From Vigna angularis (taxonomy: Eukaryota; Streptophyta; Magnoliopsida; Fabales; Fabaceae), in the NCBI RefSeq assembly GCF_016808095.1, contig NC_068977.1, positions 30,095,364 to 30,159,363 on the forward strand: a stretch of DNA of 64,000 nucleotides, read 5' to 3'. Positions 24,427-37,012 of this stretch are shown here, piece after piece. The translations under genes were made by a program, and so were the position numbers. The number at the start of each line of letters is the position of its first letter. Positions within the stretch are counted from its first letter, which is position 1. The notes beneath the pieces were generated by a model, which saw only the letters and a list, made by a program, of their open reading frames with translations, had not been told where the DNA came from and ran no database searches.

Positions 24427-26173
24427 CATAAATTGAAATAAGATTTTTAATAATATAATCAAAGTTGAATCAACACTAATAAAGTTAATAACATTTTCTA
24501 TTTCATTATATTATTAGTGAATATTGTATAAGTAAAATCATTATAAAAATATATAAGATTTTATGGGGATGGACTCACAAAGGACAAAATATTGCATGGA
24601 TAAAGTAAAAACATATATGTAAAACCAAGAAAAAAAAAAAGCGAGCTAAGAGTAAAGGATTTGAGAATGTTTAACATGATTTTGGTGGGAAAATCGAAAT
24701 GGAGTTTAGGAAGAGATGAGTCAAGACAATAGAAAGAAGTGTTGATGTCAAAGTATAAATAATAATTCATGGAAATGAAGAGATATGAAGAAAATATGTG
24801 AAGGAAGAAAAAGATTGATCCGATAGAAACAACCTGGAAAACAAAAATATGAAATAAAATAAAGTTCTAAAAAGATAAATGAGTAGGTAATTTTTTTCCC
24901 AAAGAACAAGGATATACATAAATTCCATTTTAAAGGAAGATACATTAAGGGAAATGAGATATTAGAATCATGACCAATGAATATGAAACATCTTTTAGAA
25001 AAGAGAGTGGTTTGAATGGGAAAAACGTGGTCACCACCATGATGCACAGCATTCAAATGAATAGTCTATTGAAAGAGAGAAAGATGAGGATATTTGAAAA
25101 GGGGAAGATAAACAAGTATACAATATGAAGTGATCATATAATATATTGTGAAATATAGAAATAATGAAGGAAAATGTAGTGTTTGACCTACTTTGGAAAA
25201 TTAAAGCCTTGCCTACAATATGATTTTTTTTATATTTTGCATGACAAGTTATAATTAATAAACTTGTGTAATGTGTGGATTTAATGTAAAAATTGTTAGC
25301 AACTTGTTCTTTGCACATAAGATGGCTACAAACATATGGAAGATTTGTGACTTTTGGGTGAAACTATCATATGTACATCATAATGTAACAAGCTCACACT
25401 TAAGTCAATTTGAACACTTAGGTATGAACTAAAATTGCAACAAAGGATAACAATGCATGTGAACGACAATTATATGGTGTATTTGGAATCCAAAAAACAA
25501 TGTTGTTTTTAAAAACACAAGAATCGACGACACTAACGTCTCTAGCTAAACCTAAAACATGATTGTAAATACTTAATAAAAAATAAAATATAATACTGTA
25601 GAAAATACTTTTAGCAATGGTTAAATTGAACTTAATAAAGTGGATTTTGCACCATCATTATATGAGTCGTCAAAAGTTAGATGAAATCTCGAAGGTTTGA
25701 AATTGTCATTAAATAATGGAAAACCACAACAACTATAGTTAAAATTGTCGTTAAAATGTATTAAAAACCATGATGGTTCAAGACCAACCGTCGTTAAAAA
25801 GCAAAAAACAAAAGTAATAATTAAAAAAGATAAGAACGAAAATGGTTTTTACTTAATTGTCGTTAAAAGCTAAATTAAAACAATAGTTCAATACCAACCG
25901 ACGTTGACAAACAATAAACAAGAAGAATAATGACCAAAAAACAAAAATGAAAATGGTTTTTATTTAATGTAAAAGCTAGATTATATTTTTAAATACTAAA
26001 TATATATATACAAAATTTATCCAAATACTTGGGTTTAATTGTACCCACAGGTGAGCAATGGGGGTATCTATTCACCATGTTTTTTTTCAAATAAACGGAT
26101 AAAATAAAATATTACTTAAGGAAAAATAATAATTAATAAATAAATGAATACAGAGAGAAAAGAAAATATAAAA
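24427..26173. other. spacer between two LTR copies
   Basis: No primer-binding site follows the LTR at 24427 and no polypurine tract precedes the next at 26173, so this is not a clear internal region of one element. At 25500-25960 the phrases 'ccgtcgttaaaa' and 'attgtcgttaaa' recur several times, resembling decayed CACTA subterminal repeats, but no ends were found. Confidence 0.4.
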
Positions 26174-27307
26174 TGTCAGAACCCATTAAAACCCACTAAA
26201 AACTCCAAGTAGTGGCAGCCAAGTGTCAAGGAGAGAGTCAGAGTTTTAGTTAGTGGAAAACAGGTGGCTGTAGGAGAGTGGTCGTTCGGTTTTAGTGACG
26301 GCAGTATTTAATTCCAAATTTCAAATGTCGTGCCACTTCTCTGCATGCTTTCCTTCTTCTCCAAACTGCTGAAACAATTTCCTCCTCCTTCTCTCTAAAT
26401 CTCCTTCATCTTCTCTCTAAGAAAATCTCATCTTTTCTTCTTCCGATCACCTCTCAGGCACCGTTTGAACTCTCCCGACGCCAAGGGCTTTCGTTTAAAA
26501 CGATCGGGTTGTGGTTCTAAGCCGGTGAGTTACTTTCTCCTTAGCACGTTCGTTCTTTTCGCATGCAAACCCAGATTTTTGGTTGCCTAAGCGAATCGTA
26601 TTATTCTGAGTATTTCTGGTCTTCTGTTTGGTTCAGTTTCTTAAAGCGTGACTGACGAACGTTAAGGTCTTTGGTAGTGGTGAGCTCTATTCTGCATCTG
26701 TGAGCGTTCGGTTACGTTTAGAGGTAAGGAAAACTTATATAATTTGATTAAGATTCCTGTTTTGAACGTTTGTATGTTTGTATGATACTTTGTTTGATTA
26801 TTTGATGAGTATGAAATATGCGTGTTACTACATGTTTGGATGTGTGGATGGATGATTGATAAATGGTGTGAATTGAGTTGAGATAGGGTTTGATCTTCAA
26901 ACTGTAGTATTATGAGTAAATGTTGTAGTATGGTCGAGCGTCATTAATGATTATTCGATTCTTCATGGAAGTGCATGGTCTTAACTGATTTCTCATGCTT
27001 TAGGGATATTGTCTAAGAGTCACTCTGTAATACTCTGCAGAATTTTGTAAACTATAACCGAGAGTCAGTATTGACTGTTCAGTTTTCCTTTGAGCGTTCG
27101 TCTAAACTAAATTCTTCTTTTGGAGAGAAGTTCGTTCATGAAGATCGTTTTATAATATTAGATATATGTAAATGAGCGTTCGGCCTAAGTGTAGTTCTCC
27201 TTTAGGTTTCCTAAACAGTTTAGTTAATGTATACCATACTACTTAAAGTCGTAGATGTTATTGTTATTTTTCATTAAAAATAAGTGTGGGCAAGTGTGTG
27301 TGTGTGT

Positions 27308-27400
<93 letters not shown>

Positions 27401-28691
27401 TTCATTCATTTTATAAGTTTAGTAGTGCTCGATCTTGGACCAAGCGTTCGGTCTCAGTAGCGCTCGTTCATGATAAGTACTTGGTCTTGGACCAGCGCTC
27501 GTTCAATAGTGTACGGTTTCTACAGGGCTCGGTCTTAAACCAAGCGTTCGATCTCGTTTCAGTAATCTATTTTTACCGTTTTTAAAATAAGAATTGTCAG
27601 GCAAACTCAATAGCGTTCGTTTCTTCATAGTATCTCATCAGTTATTAGTAAAATGTGTTAAACAGTTTTGGTCTTTAAAAGGTGTTCGGCCTAGAGTCTT
27701 AGTACTCGGCCTAGGCTTCGTGGCGTCCGATTTGAACTCTTAATGGTCAGTTTATTGAAGTAGATAAATTCGTAAATAGCGCTCGGTCACGTTAGTTTCT
27801 AGGAAGTGTTATTCCATTCGAACTTGTGCTAGGATGAGAAAGTGTGATCTTATTTCAGTTGAATGTATTGATGATGAAGTATAAGAGAATTTGAAATGTG
27901 ATGCGAATTAAATAGTTTGGTTATGAAAGAGTATTCCAGGGAGGAATATCTCGGAAAGTGGTTATTTATTGGTAAAGTATGAATGTGGGCAAAACTTAGC
28001 GGGCGTTTATCCTGATATTCCATGATTACTCATTCTCACGTAGAGAGGAGTAAGTCATGTGTGGGAATGGCAGGAGGTCCTAGTCCATAAGGTTAACTTG
28101 GACGGAACAGATTAACCTCGGGTGACAGCTGTTGAGGGTATCCCAGTTACTACATCATCCGAGTGAACAAATGTCGTAGCTACACATGATTCATACAGTC
28201 CGAACAATCAGAGTCAAGTGGTCGGTTTATGTATGCCATGACGTATGAATTATGATTTGGTTGTTGTTTGATTTAATCACTAACATTGTATGTTTTTATT
28301 GAATCAATTAAATTACATAAGCTTACCCTATTTATCATTTTGTCTGTGTTGTACGTTTGATTGTTGTCCTGTTGCAATGATCATCCGTGTGGATGTGACC
28401 AGAAGGATAAAAGTTGTTGGAAGAAGCACTGGAAGAGGTGGAAGTGAAGGTCGAACATTAGAAACGTTTGGTTAGTTATTGGCCTCTTCTTTTGTAGGAC
28501 CGTTCGTTATAAGTTTATTTTGTAAACCGTTCAGTCTAGTTGTGGCCATTGTACGGTTTTGAATTATGTAGTATTTTGTAGGGTCGTTCGGCCATAACTG
28601 TGCTTCCGATCTTTTGAAAGACTGATCTGTCATATTATTAATATGGGATTATTCTGGTATATGATTTATACTGTATTTTTGGGATGTTATA
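26174..28691 (+). mobile_element. LTR of the ~2.5-kb family, plus orientation, probably solo
   Basis: Starts TGTCAGAACCC and ends GGGATGTTATA (last C changed to T), 2518 bp, almost the length of the 683-3211 copy. Flanks TAAAA and TAAGA could be a mutated 5-bp duplication. Shares the CT-rich leader, CGTTCGG words and the AATGATCATCCGTGTGGATG block (28376-28395) with the copy at 21971. A long (TA)n tract has grown inside it at 27312-27398. Confidence 0.75.
27312..27398. repeat. (TA)n microsatellite inside an LTR
   Basis: About 87 bp of uninterrupted TA after a short (GT)n run. The sibling LTR at 21971 has only a short TA stretch (about 22914-22922) in the equivalent position, so the tract expanded after the copies diverged. 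Confidence 0.95.
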
Positions 28692-29237
28692 TAAGAGTTA
28701 CATTATTACTTTTAGATTTATTTTAAACCTTGCCTGTTTTAGACAATGAAAAGAGAAGAATTTATTTTTAAAACTCATACTAAATTTAAAAAAAAAACTA
28801 AATTCTTTTCAAGAAAAAATTATTTTCCGCATAATGGATATTACATCGCATTTTTCTATTGCTTTTTATATGCAAACCAACCATTCTCCCTCCTTTCTTT
28901 CTCTTTATTCCTTTATATGGAGAAAAAGAAATATTAGGGGATGACTCACTAACATTATTTACATTTTATATCTTTTCCTATTCAATGAATCTGTGCCTTT
29001 CCTTGACATTCTTTCTTTTCTTTTTTTCTTTTTCTTTTCCATTTTCCCAACAAAATCACAAGGAGAATTCGAGAAGTCAAAGTTGACCCATGGAAAGTTG
29101 AAAATTGAAGAATCAGTGACTTCCTTTTATCGTAAAATCTATACAAAGATTTTGCACAGTGAATTGTAGTTATATATGTAGTCATGAGCTACCCTACCTT
29201 TAGTCTTTCAAATAAATATAAACAAATAAATAAATAA

Positions 29238-29331
<94 letters not shown>

Positions 29332-29778
29332 GTGTGTGTGTGTGTCATCCCTAATGATACCCTAGGGTTAGAGAGACATCATAGGATGCATGTCCTCCTG
29401 CATACAATTATGAAACATATATAGATTTTTTTATGATACGAAATATGTGTAGTTAATTAATGTAACATGACTACACTCTATTGTTTTTACAATTTTTTTT
29501 TTAAATTTGCACTTTAGTTTCAAGTTGTATAACTTTGTTTATAAAGGAAGTTTATTTCAGTATATTTTCCGGAACTGTTCTGCGTAACAAGATTAAAATG
29601 TTTTACAAAATTAAAGATAATATTTATGTTTATCTTGAAAGTGTACATTGGGCTTCTTTTTACTACAATCGTACATTTTGTTTCTTTAAATTATTAAAAT
29701 GGATAACTTTAAAATTTTCATATTTTTCATAAATATTGGCAAATTATGTATGCACCGCACAATTTTATTGTGAAAAAA
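28692..29778. other. intergenic, with (TA)n/(GT)n microsatellite
   Basis: No supportable gene. A (TA)n tract of about 83 bp at 29246-29328 passes into (GT)n to about 29345. The remainder is T-rich and unrecognised. Confidence 0.4.
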
Positions 29779-30749
29779 TTTGTGTACATGTTGAATGTCA
29801 TATTTATTTTGTAGAATTTTTAGACAAAGAAAAAGTTAAGCAAGTCAATTAACACTGTATAATAAATATCTTATTGAATTAAGTCTAAGTCTTCACATTA
29901 TTTTAAACATTTGAATAATTGTCAAAATATTCAGGTGAATTTGGGTAAGAGTAATGGTTAAAGCTCATAGTACTCATCCATCAAATGAGATTCACACAAG
30001 TTGGAGGAGAATCAAGCATACAATAAAAAAAAGTCTATCTTTGAGTCTCCTCGACTGTGACATACATGCTCATTCCTTTTAAACTATTAGAGATTGATGA
30101 CATAATCATTGATATTACTCCCTATAATATATATCTATATGCTACACTTTGCATGTCACTCGTCAGTATCCTCTTGCTCCATCAAAGGTAGGCTATCACT
30201 TCAAACATCCTCTGCTCATACCAAATGGTGATCATTGCCAAAAATTTAAGCAAATCACACAGAGAATAGAAAACAAGCAAGTAAGGTAAGTTAGTGTACA
30301 AAGAAATTAACATATCATAATTCAATATAACAAATCAAAGATCAACATTCATAACATTCCATCAAACACATGATCACATCAAAATTTGTGTACATGTGAC
30401 ACAACTTCAATGTCATATTTGTTTTGCAGAATTTTTAAACAAAGAAAAAGTCAAGCAAGCCAATTAGCACTATATATATTTGATTGGATTAAGTCAAAGT
30501 CTTCACATATTATTTTGAACATTTGAATAATTGTCCAAGTATTCAGGTGAATTTGGATCAGAGTAACGCTTAAATCTCCTAGTACTCTCGTTTAGAATTT
30601 ATCAAATGAGATTCACACACACAAGTTGGAGGAGAATCAAGCATACAATAAAAAGAAATCTACGTTTGAGTCTCCTCGACTGTGACATACCTGCTCATTC
30701 CTTTTACACTGTTAGAGACTGATGACATAATCATTGATATTACTCCCCC

Positions 30750-30816
<67 letters not shown>

Positions 30817-31061
30817 TACACTCTGCACGTCACTCGACGGTATCCTCTTGCTCCATCAAAGGGAGGCTATCACTTCAAACATCCTCTGCTCATACCAAAT
30901 GGTGATCATTGCCAAAGATTTAAGCAAATCACACAGAGAATAGAAAATAAGCAAGTAAGGTAAGTTAGTGTACAAAGAAATTAACATTTCATAATTCAAT
31001 ATAACAAATCAAAGATCAACATTCATAACATTCCATCAAACACATGATCATATCAAAATTT
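29779..31061. repeat. direct tandem duplication, units of 606 and 677 bp
   Basis: Unit A is 29779-30384 and unit B 30385-31061. Both start TTTGTGTACATG, share 'caagttggaggagaatcaag' and 'gtctcctcgactgtgacata', and end 'cacatgatca..tcaaaatttg'. Unit B is longer mainly because of the (AT)n tract at 30754-30813, which unit A has only as a short 'ataatatatat' stretch. Confidence 0.9.
30754..30813. repeat. (AT)n microsatellite
   Basis: About 60 bp of AT inside duplication unit B. Confidence 0.95.
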
Positions 31062-31399
31062 GACCTCTAAACTAAATTATCTGGATATGATGCTGATATA
31101 GACTTCACTGAAGGTGTACACCCATAGTGGTATTTATACTTTATAGAGTTATAAATAATGATAACTCGATCTATTACCCATGAGTTTAATCTTCCACTCC
31201 TAAAACCCAAAGACTAGGGTAATTACCTCCTATTATTCTCTCGGTTACCTCTTTCAACTCTACATGAGTTGAATAATTGGTAAAGTATTATAATACCTAC
31301 TTACTGAAGTCTCTCTATCTAACATTCACCACAACTTACTTAAACATACAATCTCTCCTTAAGATTTTTCTCACAACACATATCTTTAATTCTCATCAT

Positions 31400-31401
<2 letters not shown>

Positions 31402-31453
<52 letters not shown>
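31402..31453. repeat. (AT)n microsatellite, left of foldback
   Basis: About 52 bp of AT directly left of the foldback arm. Confidence 0.95.
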
Positions 31454-31455
<2 letters not shown>

Positions 31456-31460
31456 ATTTG

Positions 31461-31921
31461 CTAATTTATGTAAGGAGTTTTTTTAGTTGGTACATTTTAG
31501 CAAAGTGTACCAAGTTTTAGGTTACAAAAAAGTTCGTATTAAAAAAAAACCAACTTTAAATCCAAGGGTATTTTAATAATTTTAAAATTTAATTTAAAAT
31601 AAAAAAATAAAAGATAGTTTTTTATCATCCTGATTGGTCCACGTGTATGAGAAATTATTACCTTTTATTATATTTTTTTAAAAGGTAGTTGTTTTTTAAA
31701 ATAAAAAATAAAATAAAAGGTAATAACTACTCATATACGTGGACCAATCAGAATGATAAACAACTACCTTTTATTTTTTTTATTTTAAATTAAATTTTAA
31801 AATTATTAAAATACCCTTGGATTTAAAGTTGTATTTTTTTTAATAGGAACTTTTTTGTAACCTAAAACGTGGTACACTTTGCTAAAATGTACCAACTAAA
31901 AAAATCCCTTACGTAAATTAG
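31461..31921. mobile_element. foldback (hairpin) MITE, 461 bp, flanked on both sides by (AT)n
   Basis: The left arm from CTAATTTATGTAAGG and the right arm ending CCTTACGTAAATTAG are inverted repeats over nearly their full length (shared phrases 'ttagttggtacattttagca', 'ccaagggtattttaataatt', 'gattggtccacgtgtatgag'), meeting near 31691. There is no coding sequence. (AT)n tracts at 31402-31453 and 31929-31996 sit almost symmetrically outside the arms. Family not recognised; target may have been a TA run. Confidence 0.85.
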
Positions 31922-31925
31922 AAAA

Positions 31926-31928
<3 letters not shown>

Positions 31929-31996
<68 letters not shown>
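31929..31996. repeat. (AT)n microsatellite, right of foldback
   Basis: About 68 bp of AT directly right of the foldback arm. Confidence 0.95.
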
Positions 31997-31997
<1 letters not shown>

Positions 31998-33472
31998 CCC
32001 ATGAATATGGAGTATTACCAACATATGTATACTTATAAACCAGTTTAAACAACACTTCATTGATAAAATAACTAAGGAAATAAAAGAAAAAAGGTGTTAG
32101 GCCTTCAAAACTCTATTTCTTCTGAGATAATTGATTGTCTTACTTGATAATCGATTATTATAAAGAAATTTCAAATAAAGAACGAACTCTAACTGAAATA
32201 ATTGATTATCAAATAGGATAATCAATTATTTCGGATAGATTTCAAGCCAAGAAAGATCTCTAACTTAGATAATCGATTATCAAGAAGGATAATTGATTAT
32301 CCCAAAGAGTCTTAAAGAGAAAACAATTTGTTGACTGAGATAATCGATCATCTCTATTAGTTTTTTATAACAAATTTGATCTCATTATAATTTAAACTCA
32401 TTCAAAAGACCAAATTAGTATCATTAGCATTGTATTTGATTAATGAACTTGTGTATAACTTAAATTAGAATACAATTATCTTAATTGCATATGAAATCAA
32501 TGCATTTAGACCAAGTTAAGTATCCAAAAGCTCACACAATAATTCCTACTCTATAAAAACCATATTTTAGCAAAGTGAAAGGCCAACTAAGTCCTAAATA
32601 ACCCAAAAACATATCACAAAGCTTCAAAATTTCTCCAAAGCCATTACTTTAGAATTTGACCTGTCAAAATCCCCATTTTGTGCCTAAAAAGTCACATTTC
32701 TTCTAACTCACTAACACATCAAAGTTCTCTAACAATTTATAAACTAAAAATAACTCAATCTACCTTCTCAAATTCATCAAACACAACTCTAACAAAGTTG
32801 AACAACCACACATTATCATTCATCAGATTTTTCAATCCACACCACTTTCACAAGCAACTCAACATACCAAAATTCTCATTTCAAACAAATTTTAGAAATC
32901 AATCACCACATCATCATACAAATATGAATTACAACATGTCTACCAATCAAAACCAAATAAACTAGCTTTTCTTACCTAGATGACGCTCTGACGATTCTAA
33001 AAACTCTAGAATTTCTCTTACAGCTCCGAGATCTCTATTCGTTCCTACAAATCCAAACAATTTAGTCAGAGCATACCTCTGTATCACTGATCAACATAAA
33101 GCCTTAGAGAAGACTTATACCTCCAAAAATGGAGAAAACTCCTTACATGCATAGACGTCTAGTTTCAAGGAAAAAAGCAAAAATCAACTTACTCTTTAGC
33201 TGAATTTAATTGGATAGAAAGGAAGATCTAGCCTCAATAATCTCTCAAAAAGTCTCTAATATTCAAATAGATGAGTAGATAGTTAGAATCTTTAAAGAGA
33301 ATACAAAATAATTTTAAAGAGAATAATTTTAGAGAGTTAAAATTTTTTAGATAATAAAAGTCCTTATTAGAAAATTATATTTATACTTTCAATATTTTTG
33401 TAATAAAATAATAAAATATCACTATTTTAAAAACTCTATCACCTCTAATATTCAATTTTTGAAAATTTTACA

Positions 33473-36400
33473 TGTATAAAATTAAATATTAATAAATAAT
33501 ATATAATTATTGAATAGTAGATAAAATAATATATTCAACAAAAATAAAATTTAAATCGATTTATATATTTTAAATTAATTTTATTTTTTAAAAGATGTAT
33601 TTCCATTAAAAATTTATTTGATATCAAAAACAAAATAAATGAAAGTTTAACTTTAAAATAATGATAAAATGACACACATTTACCCTAATTTAACACACTA
33701 AAAAAATAAATTAATCATAAAAAATTAAATTTTTATAATTAAAAATAATAATAATATCAAATAAATATAAAACATGATATTTTTCTTAAGTTTATACGTT
33801 AAGAAAATAGAAAGTAAGTATAGATGATATAAAAGTATAGAGAAGAAGAGAGAGAGTATAATATTAAATGCAGTGGAAGGTACTTTAGAGGCCGACAAGT
33901 TACATCAAATTCTGTTGCATGGAGATGACATGGTGTTGTTGTAGAGACTGAATCAACATGAATTTTGGGGTTTGATCCCTATTAGCAGCAGTAGCACACT
34001 ACTACTATATAGCAGCAGGAGGAGGAGGAGCAACAGCAGTATCAGAATAGCAGCAACTCGTGACTGCTACAACAACATGCCATATCCCATCTCACTCTTC
34101 TCATCTCTCCCTTTCTCATAAAGCTGCAACAATCCATCCATCGAGCTGTATGCCACTCATGCACACACATACACATATGTACAAATCTAAACTAAACAAT
34201 CTCTGACCTCATCCTTCCCTTTTTCTCTCTTCACTCCTTTCTTGCATTGCATTTCTAAAACCGTTAGCTATAGAAACATCACACAACACAAAACACTACA
34301 CAGAATGAATGGCATATGCTGCTGCTGCTGCTTCACATCAGAAGAAGAATTCAATTCTCTCTCACTTTTCTCCTAAGACCTACCCTTCTTAGGCCGGCTC
34401 CAACCTCTTCCCCTACACTCTCTCTTCTCTCTCTTCTCTCTCTTCTCTCTCTTCATCATAATACTATATTTGTACTCACACACAGTCACAGTCACGGAGA
34501 CAGATGCCCACATTCATTTTCAAACTTTACTTTTCCTTCTACTTTTTAATATTTTTTCATTATCTTATTATAATACTTTAGAGGATTTTATATTGAATGT
34601 TTTGTTGGTGTGTCTGTAATAAAAGAATTGTCCTAAAGAGAATAATCGTAAAAAAAAGTGTCCTATGTATTTTGTTGCACAACGTCTATGTTGTGTTTTG
34701 TGTGTTACGATGAGTATATAGGCAACGGATATTTAGGTGACTAGAATTCCCAGCTACAACACTCGTGTTATTTATATAGATTTGCTTACCCTAGTCACTA
34801 GGAATCATTGCTTCATTCATATGTTGGGATTTGGGAGAATAAAGCTGTTGCCACTTCCTATTTGGCTTCTTCCTCTTGGCTTATAATGCTTATACTACAC
34901 CCTTAACATTTTTTCTTCTTCTAAATTTCTCACTTTCCTTCTCATCAATCTTAATAATCAATAAAATCACTCCTCCGTGTAATTTAGCTTATTATTGCAA
35001 TTTCTTATATGATAAAAAAATAATTTGAGTTTATTATTATTCGGTTTAATAGATATATTAAACAATGCAGTTTAATAAAAAAATTTAATCTTTTTTATTA
35101 TGAAAATAGTCTAACTCTATATCAAATTAGGTTATACCCATGTATTATAATTAAATTTTAGTAATTTGTGACTTAATTATTATTTATTATTTTGTTATTA
35201 TTTATTATATTATTATTATATTCAGATATGATTTCAATAAAAATATAGACTCACACTTTATTACGTTGATCCTAATTCTGTAAATATAATTAGTATTATC
35301 TGAAAAATTTGTTTCATAAACACTAATACATATAATATAATTTATGTAAAAGTCTTTGTTCTCTGTCAACAACTAAAAGAATTGTTAGAATATTGTTATA
35401 TGTTTATAAGTTCGCTTTAAGATTAAGATAAAAATAAAATTTTATTTATTTGTATTTCTGATAATTAAATAAAATTGAAAAAATATAAATTTTAGTGGAT
35501 TAACCTGTCTAAAAACATAAAACTGGACTCCTTATGGATTGGACTAAACTAAAAGAGTAAACCTCAAATAAATAAAAAGTTCTTTATAATGACATGTTTG
35601 CATAAACACTTCTAAAAAGAAAAAAAAAGATTGTGAAATTTTTCCAGATTAACTTATATGTAAAATAATTTTAATTTATAATAAATTTCTTTACTTTTAT
35701 TTTTCTTTCTTATAAATATAAAAGAAAAATTTGTTCACACATACCTAAAATCATACATAACATAGCTAAAGTTTTAGATGAATACTTTGTTGAAGTTAAC
35801 CCTGTGTTTAAACTGTTTGAAGCATGGGCTATTATCTCAGGCCCAGATAAAAAGACTCAATGGCTCTAGCAATTTACAAACCTTTTTCTTTTATTACATA
35901 TTTTCACGTTTTTACTTTCTTACATTTTAGAAAGTAATTTGTAAACTACGTTTTTCCATTTTTATGTTTCCAAAATGTTAAAAAAATAAAAATATGTATC
36001 GAAAGTACGTTTCAAGATGTAAAAACCCAAAAAAAAAAGTTTTAGGCGTCAAATCTCGAAGTACTCTCTATACATCCTATATTATTCTTTCTATAACACA
36101 TTCTATTTTGTTAACGTTTCACACAATAACTTTCAGAATATAAAAAGAAAAAGAATGTTCCAAAATGTACTTTTCAAAATGTAAAGAGAATATTTTAAAA
36201 AGTACTTATTATAATACACTTATATCGTTTCACATTTTAGAAAGTACTTACTCTGCCGACCATGAAATAAAAATAAAATGTCATCTTAAATAAAAGAATT
36301 AAAATGGTAATGCGGTTAGCAAAAGATGGGAGTCTAAATAGAAGTCCTCGAATTCAGCCCCGATTTTCAGCTCCAGTTTCAGTTCATAGGCCCAGTTTCT

Positions 36401-37012
36401 TACTTCTAATGTCATTGAGGTTTTTTTTTTATAAAAATAAAATAATTCACACTTTTACCATTTATTATCTTTATTTAATTGTACTAGATTCAATAATCTT
36501 CATAATTTAAGAATAGAAAATAAAATTTAATATTTTTTCTTTTAAAATAGACTCTAAAATTACATAGAATAATGCTCTATAATCTTTCACAAACAATTTT
36601 CCAATCTTCTCTCTCTACTACCTCTTTTTCACCTAATAAATATTAAATACACATAAAACGTTCAAGAAGATTGTTTTGAGAAAATTAAATACGAAGTTGC
36701 AACCCCTAAGAACATAAAAAAAGGTCATATATAGAATTGCGAATATAGAGTTATAACCCCAATAGATTCTACACTACAAAACCTAGTCCTGTGATTTTAC
36801 CACACCTACACACATTAAAGGGCCACTCAAAAGATACCTTAAATTTTGACAAATTTAATTAATGCAAATCTCATTTTCTCAAACAGAAAGATGCATAATT
36901 AATAAATATCAGAATAAAAGAACAAAGAAATTATATCACTTTATACACATCACTTTGGTACTTTTCTTTCTTAACTTTGACTGTTTCATATCAGTCTGAT
37001 CATAGTAAAAAA
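33473..37012. other. intergenic, with a possible transcribed CT-rich stretch at 33890-34560
   Basis: 33890-34560 is less AT-rich than its surroundings, with AGCAGC/GGAGGA words, a 'tactatata' TATA-like site near 34000, a CT-rich stretch and a 23-codon frame at 34305-34376 with five consecutive Cys. It could be a non-coding RNA or untranslated leader; nothing identifies it. 35900-36250 carries repeated 'cattttagaaagta' phrases in both orientations. The rest is AT-rich and unrecognised; the part next to 37013 is 3' flank of the kinase gene. Confidence 0.35.

Larger units (their letters stand above)
29779..33472 (-). mobile_element. decayed LTR of the ~2.5-kb family with internal duplication and nested foldback
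   Basis: On the minus strand it shares with the 683-3211 solo LTR the cluster of ATAATCGATTATC motifs (here 32110-32360, there 1975-2075), a 'tgctcatacc...tggtgatcattgcc' block corresponding to the CACATCC..GATGATCATC block, and a similar distance (about 1.1 kb) from the motif cluster to the presumed 5' end near 33472 (...TTTTACA). The extra length is explained by a tandem duplication (29779-31061), a foldback element (31461-31921) and four TA tracts. Ends are approximate; no target duplication found. Confidence 0.5.

Noticed and set aside
24427..26173. Internal region of one retrotransposon between the LTRs at 21971 and 26174
   Set aside because: No primer-binding site after the first LTR, no polypurine tract before the second, no gag/pol, and the two LTRs are much diverged.
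27286..27585. Open frame with a long YIYIYI stretch (also 30734-30943, 31277-31486)
   Set aside because: Translation of (TA)n microsatellites, not protein.
36304..36510. 68-codon plus frame near the PTI1-like gene
   Set aside because: No domain, low-complexity tail, AT-rich context without splice or promoter support.
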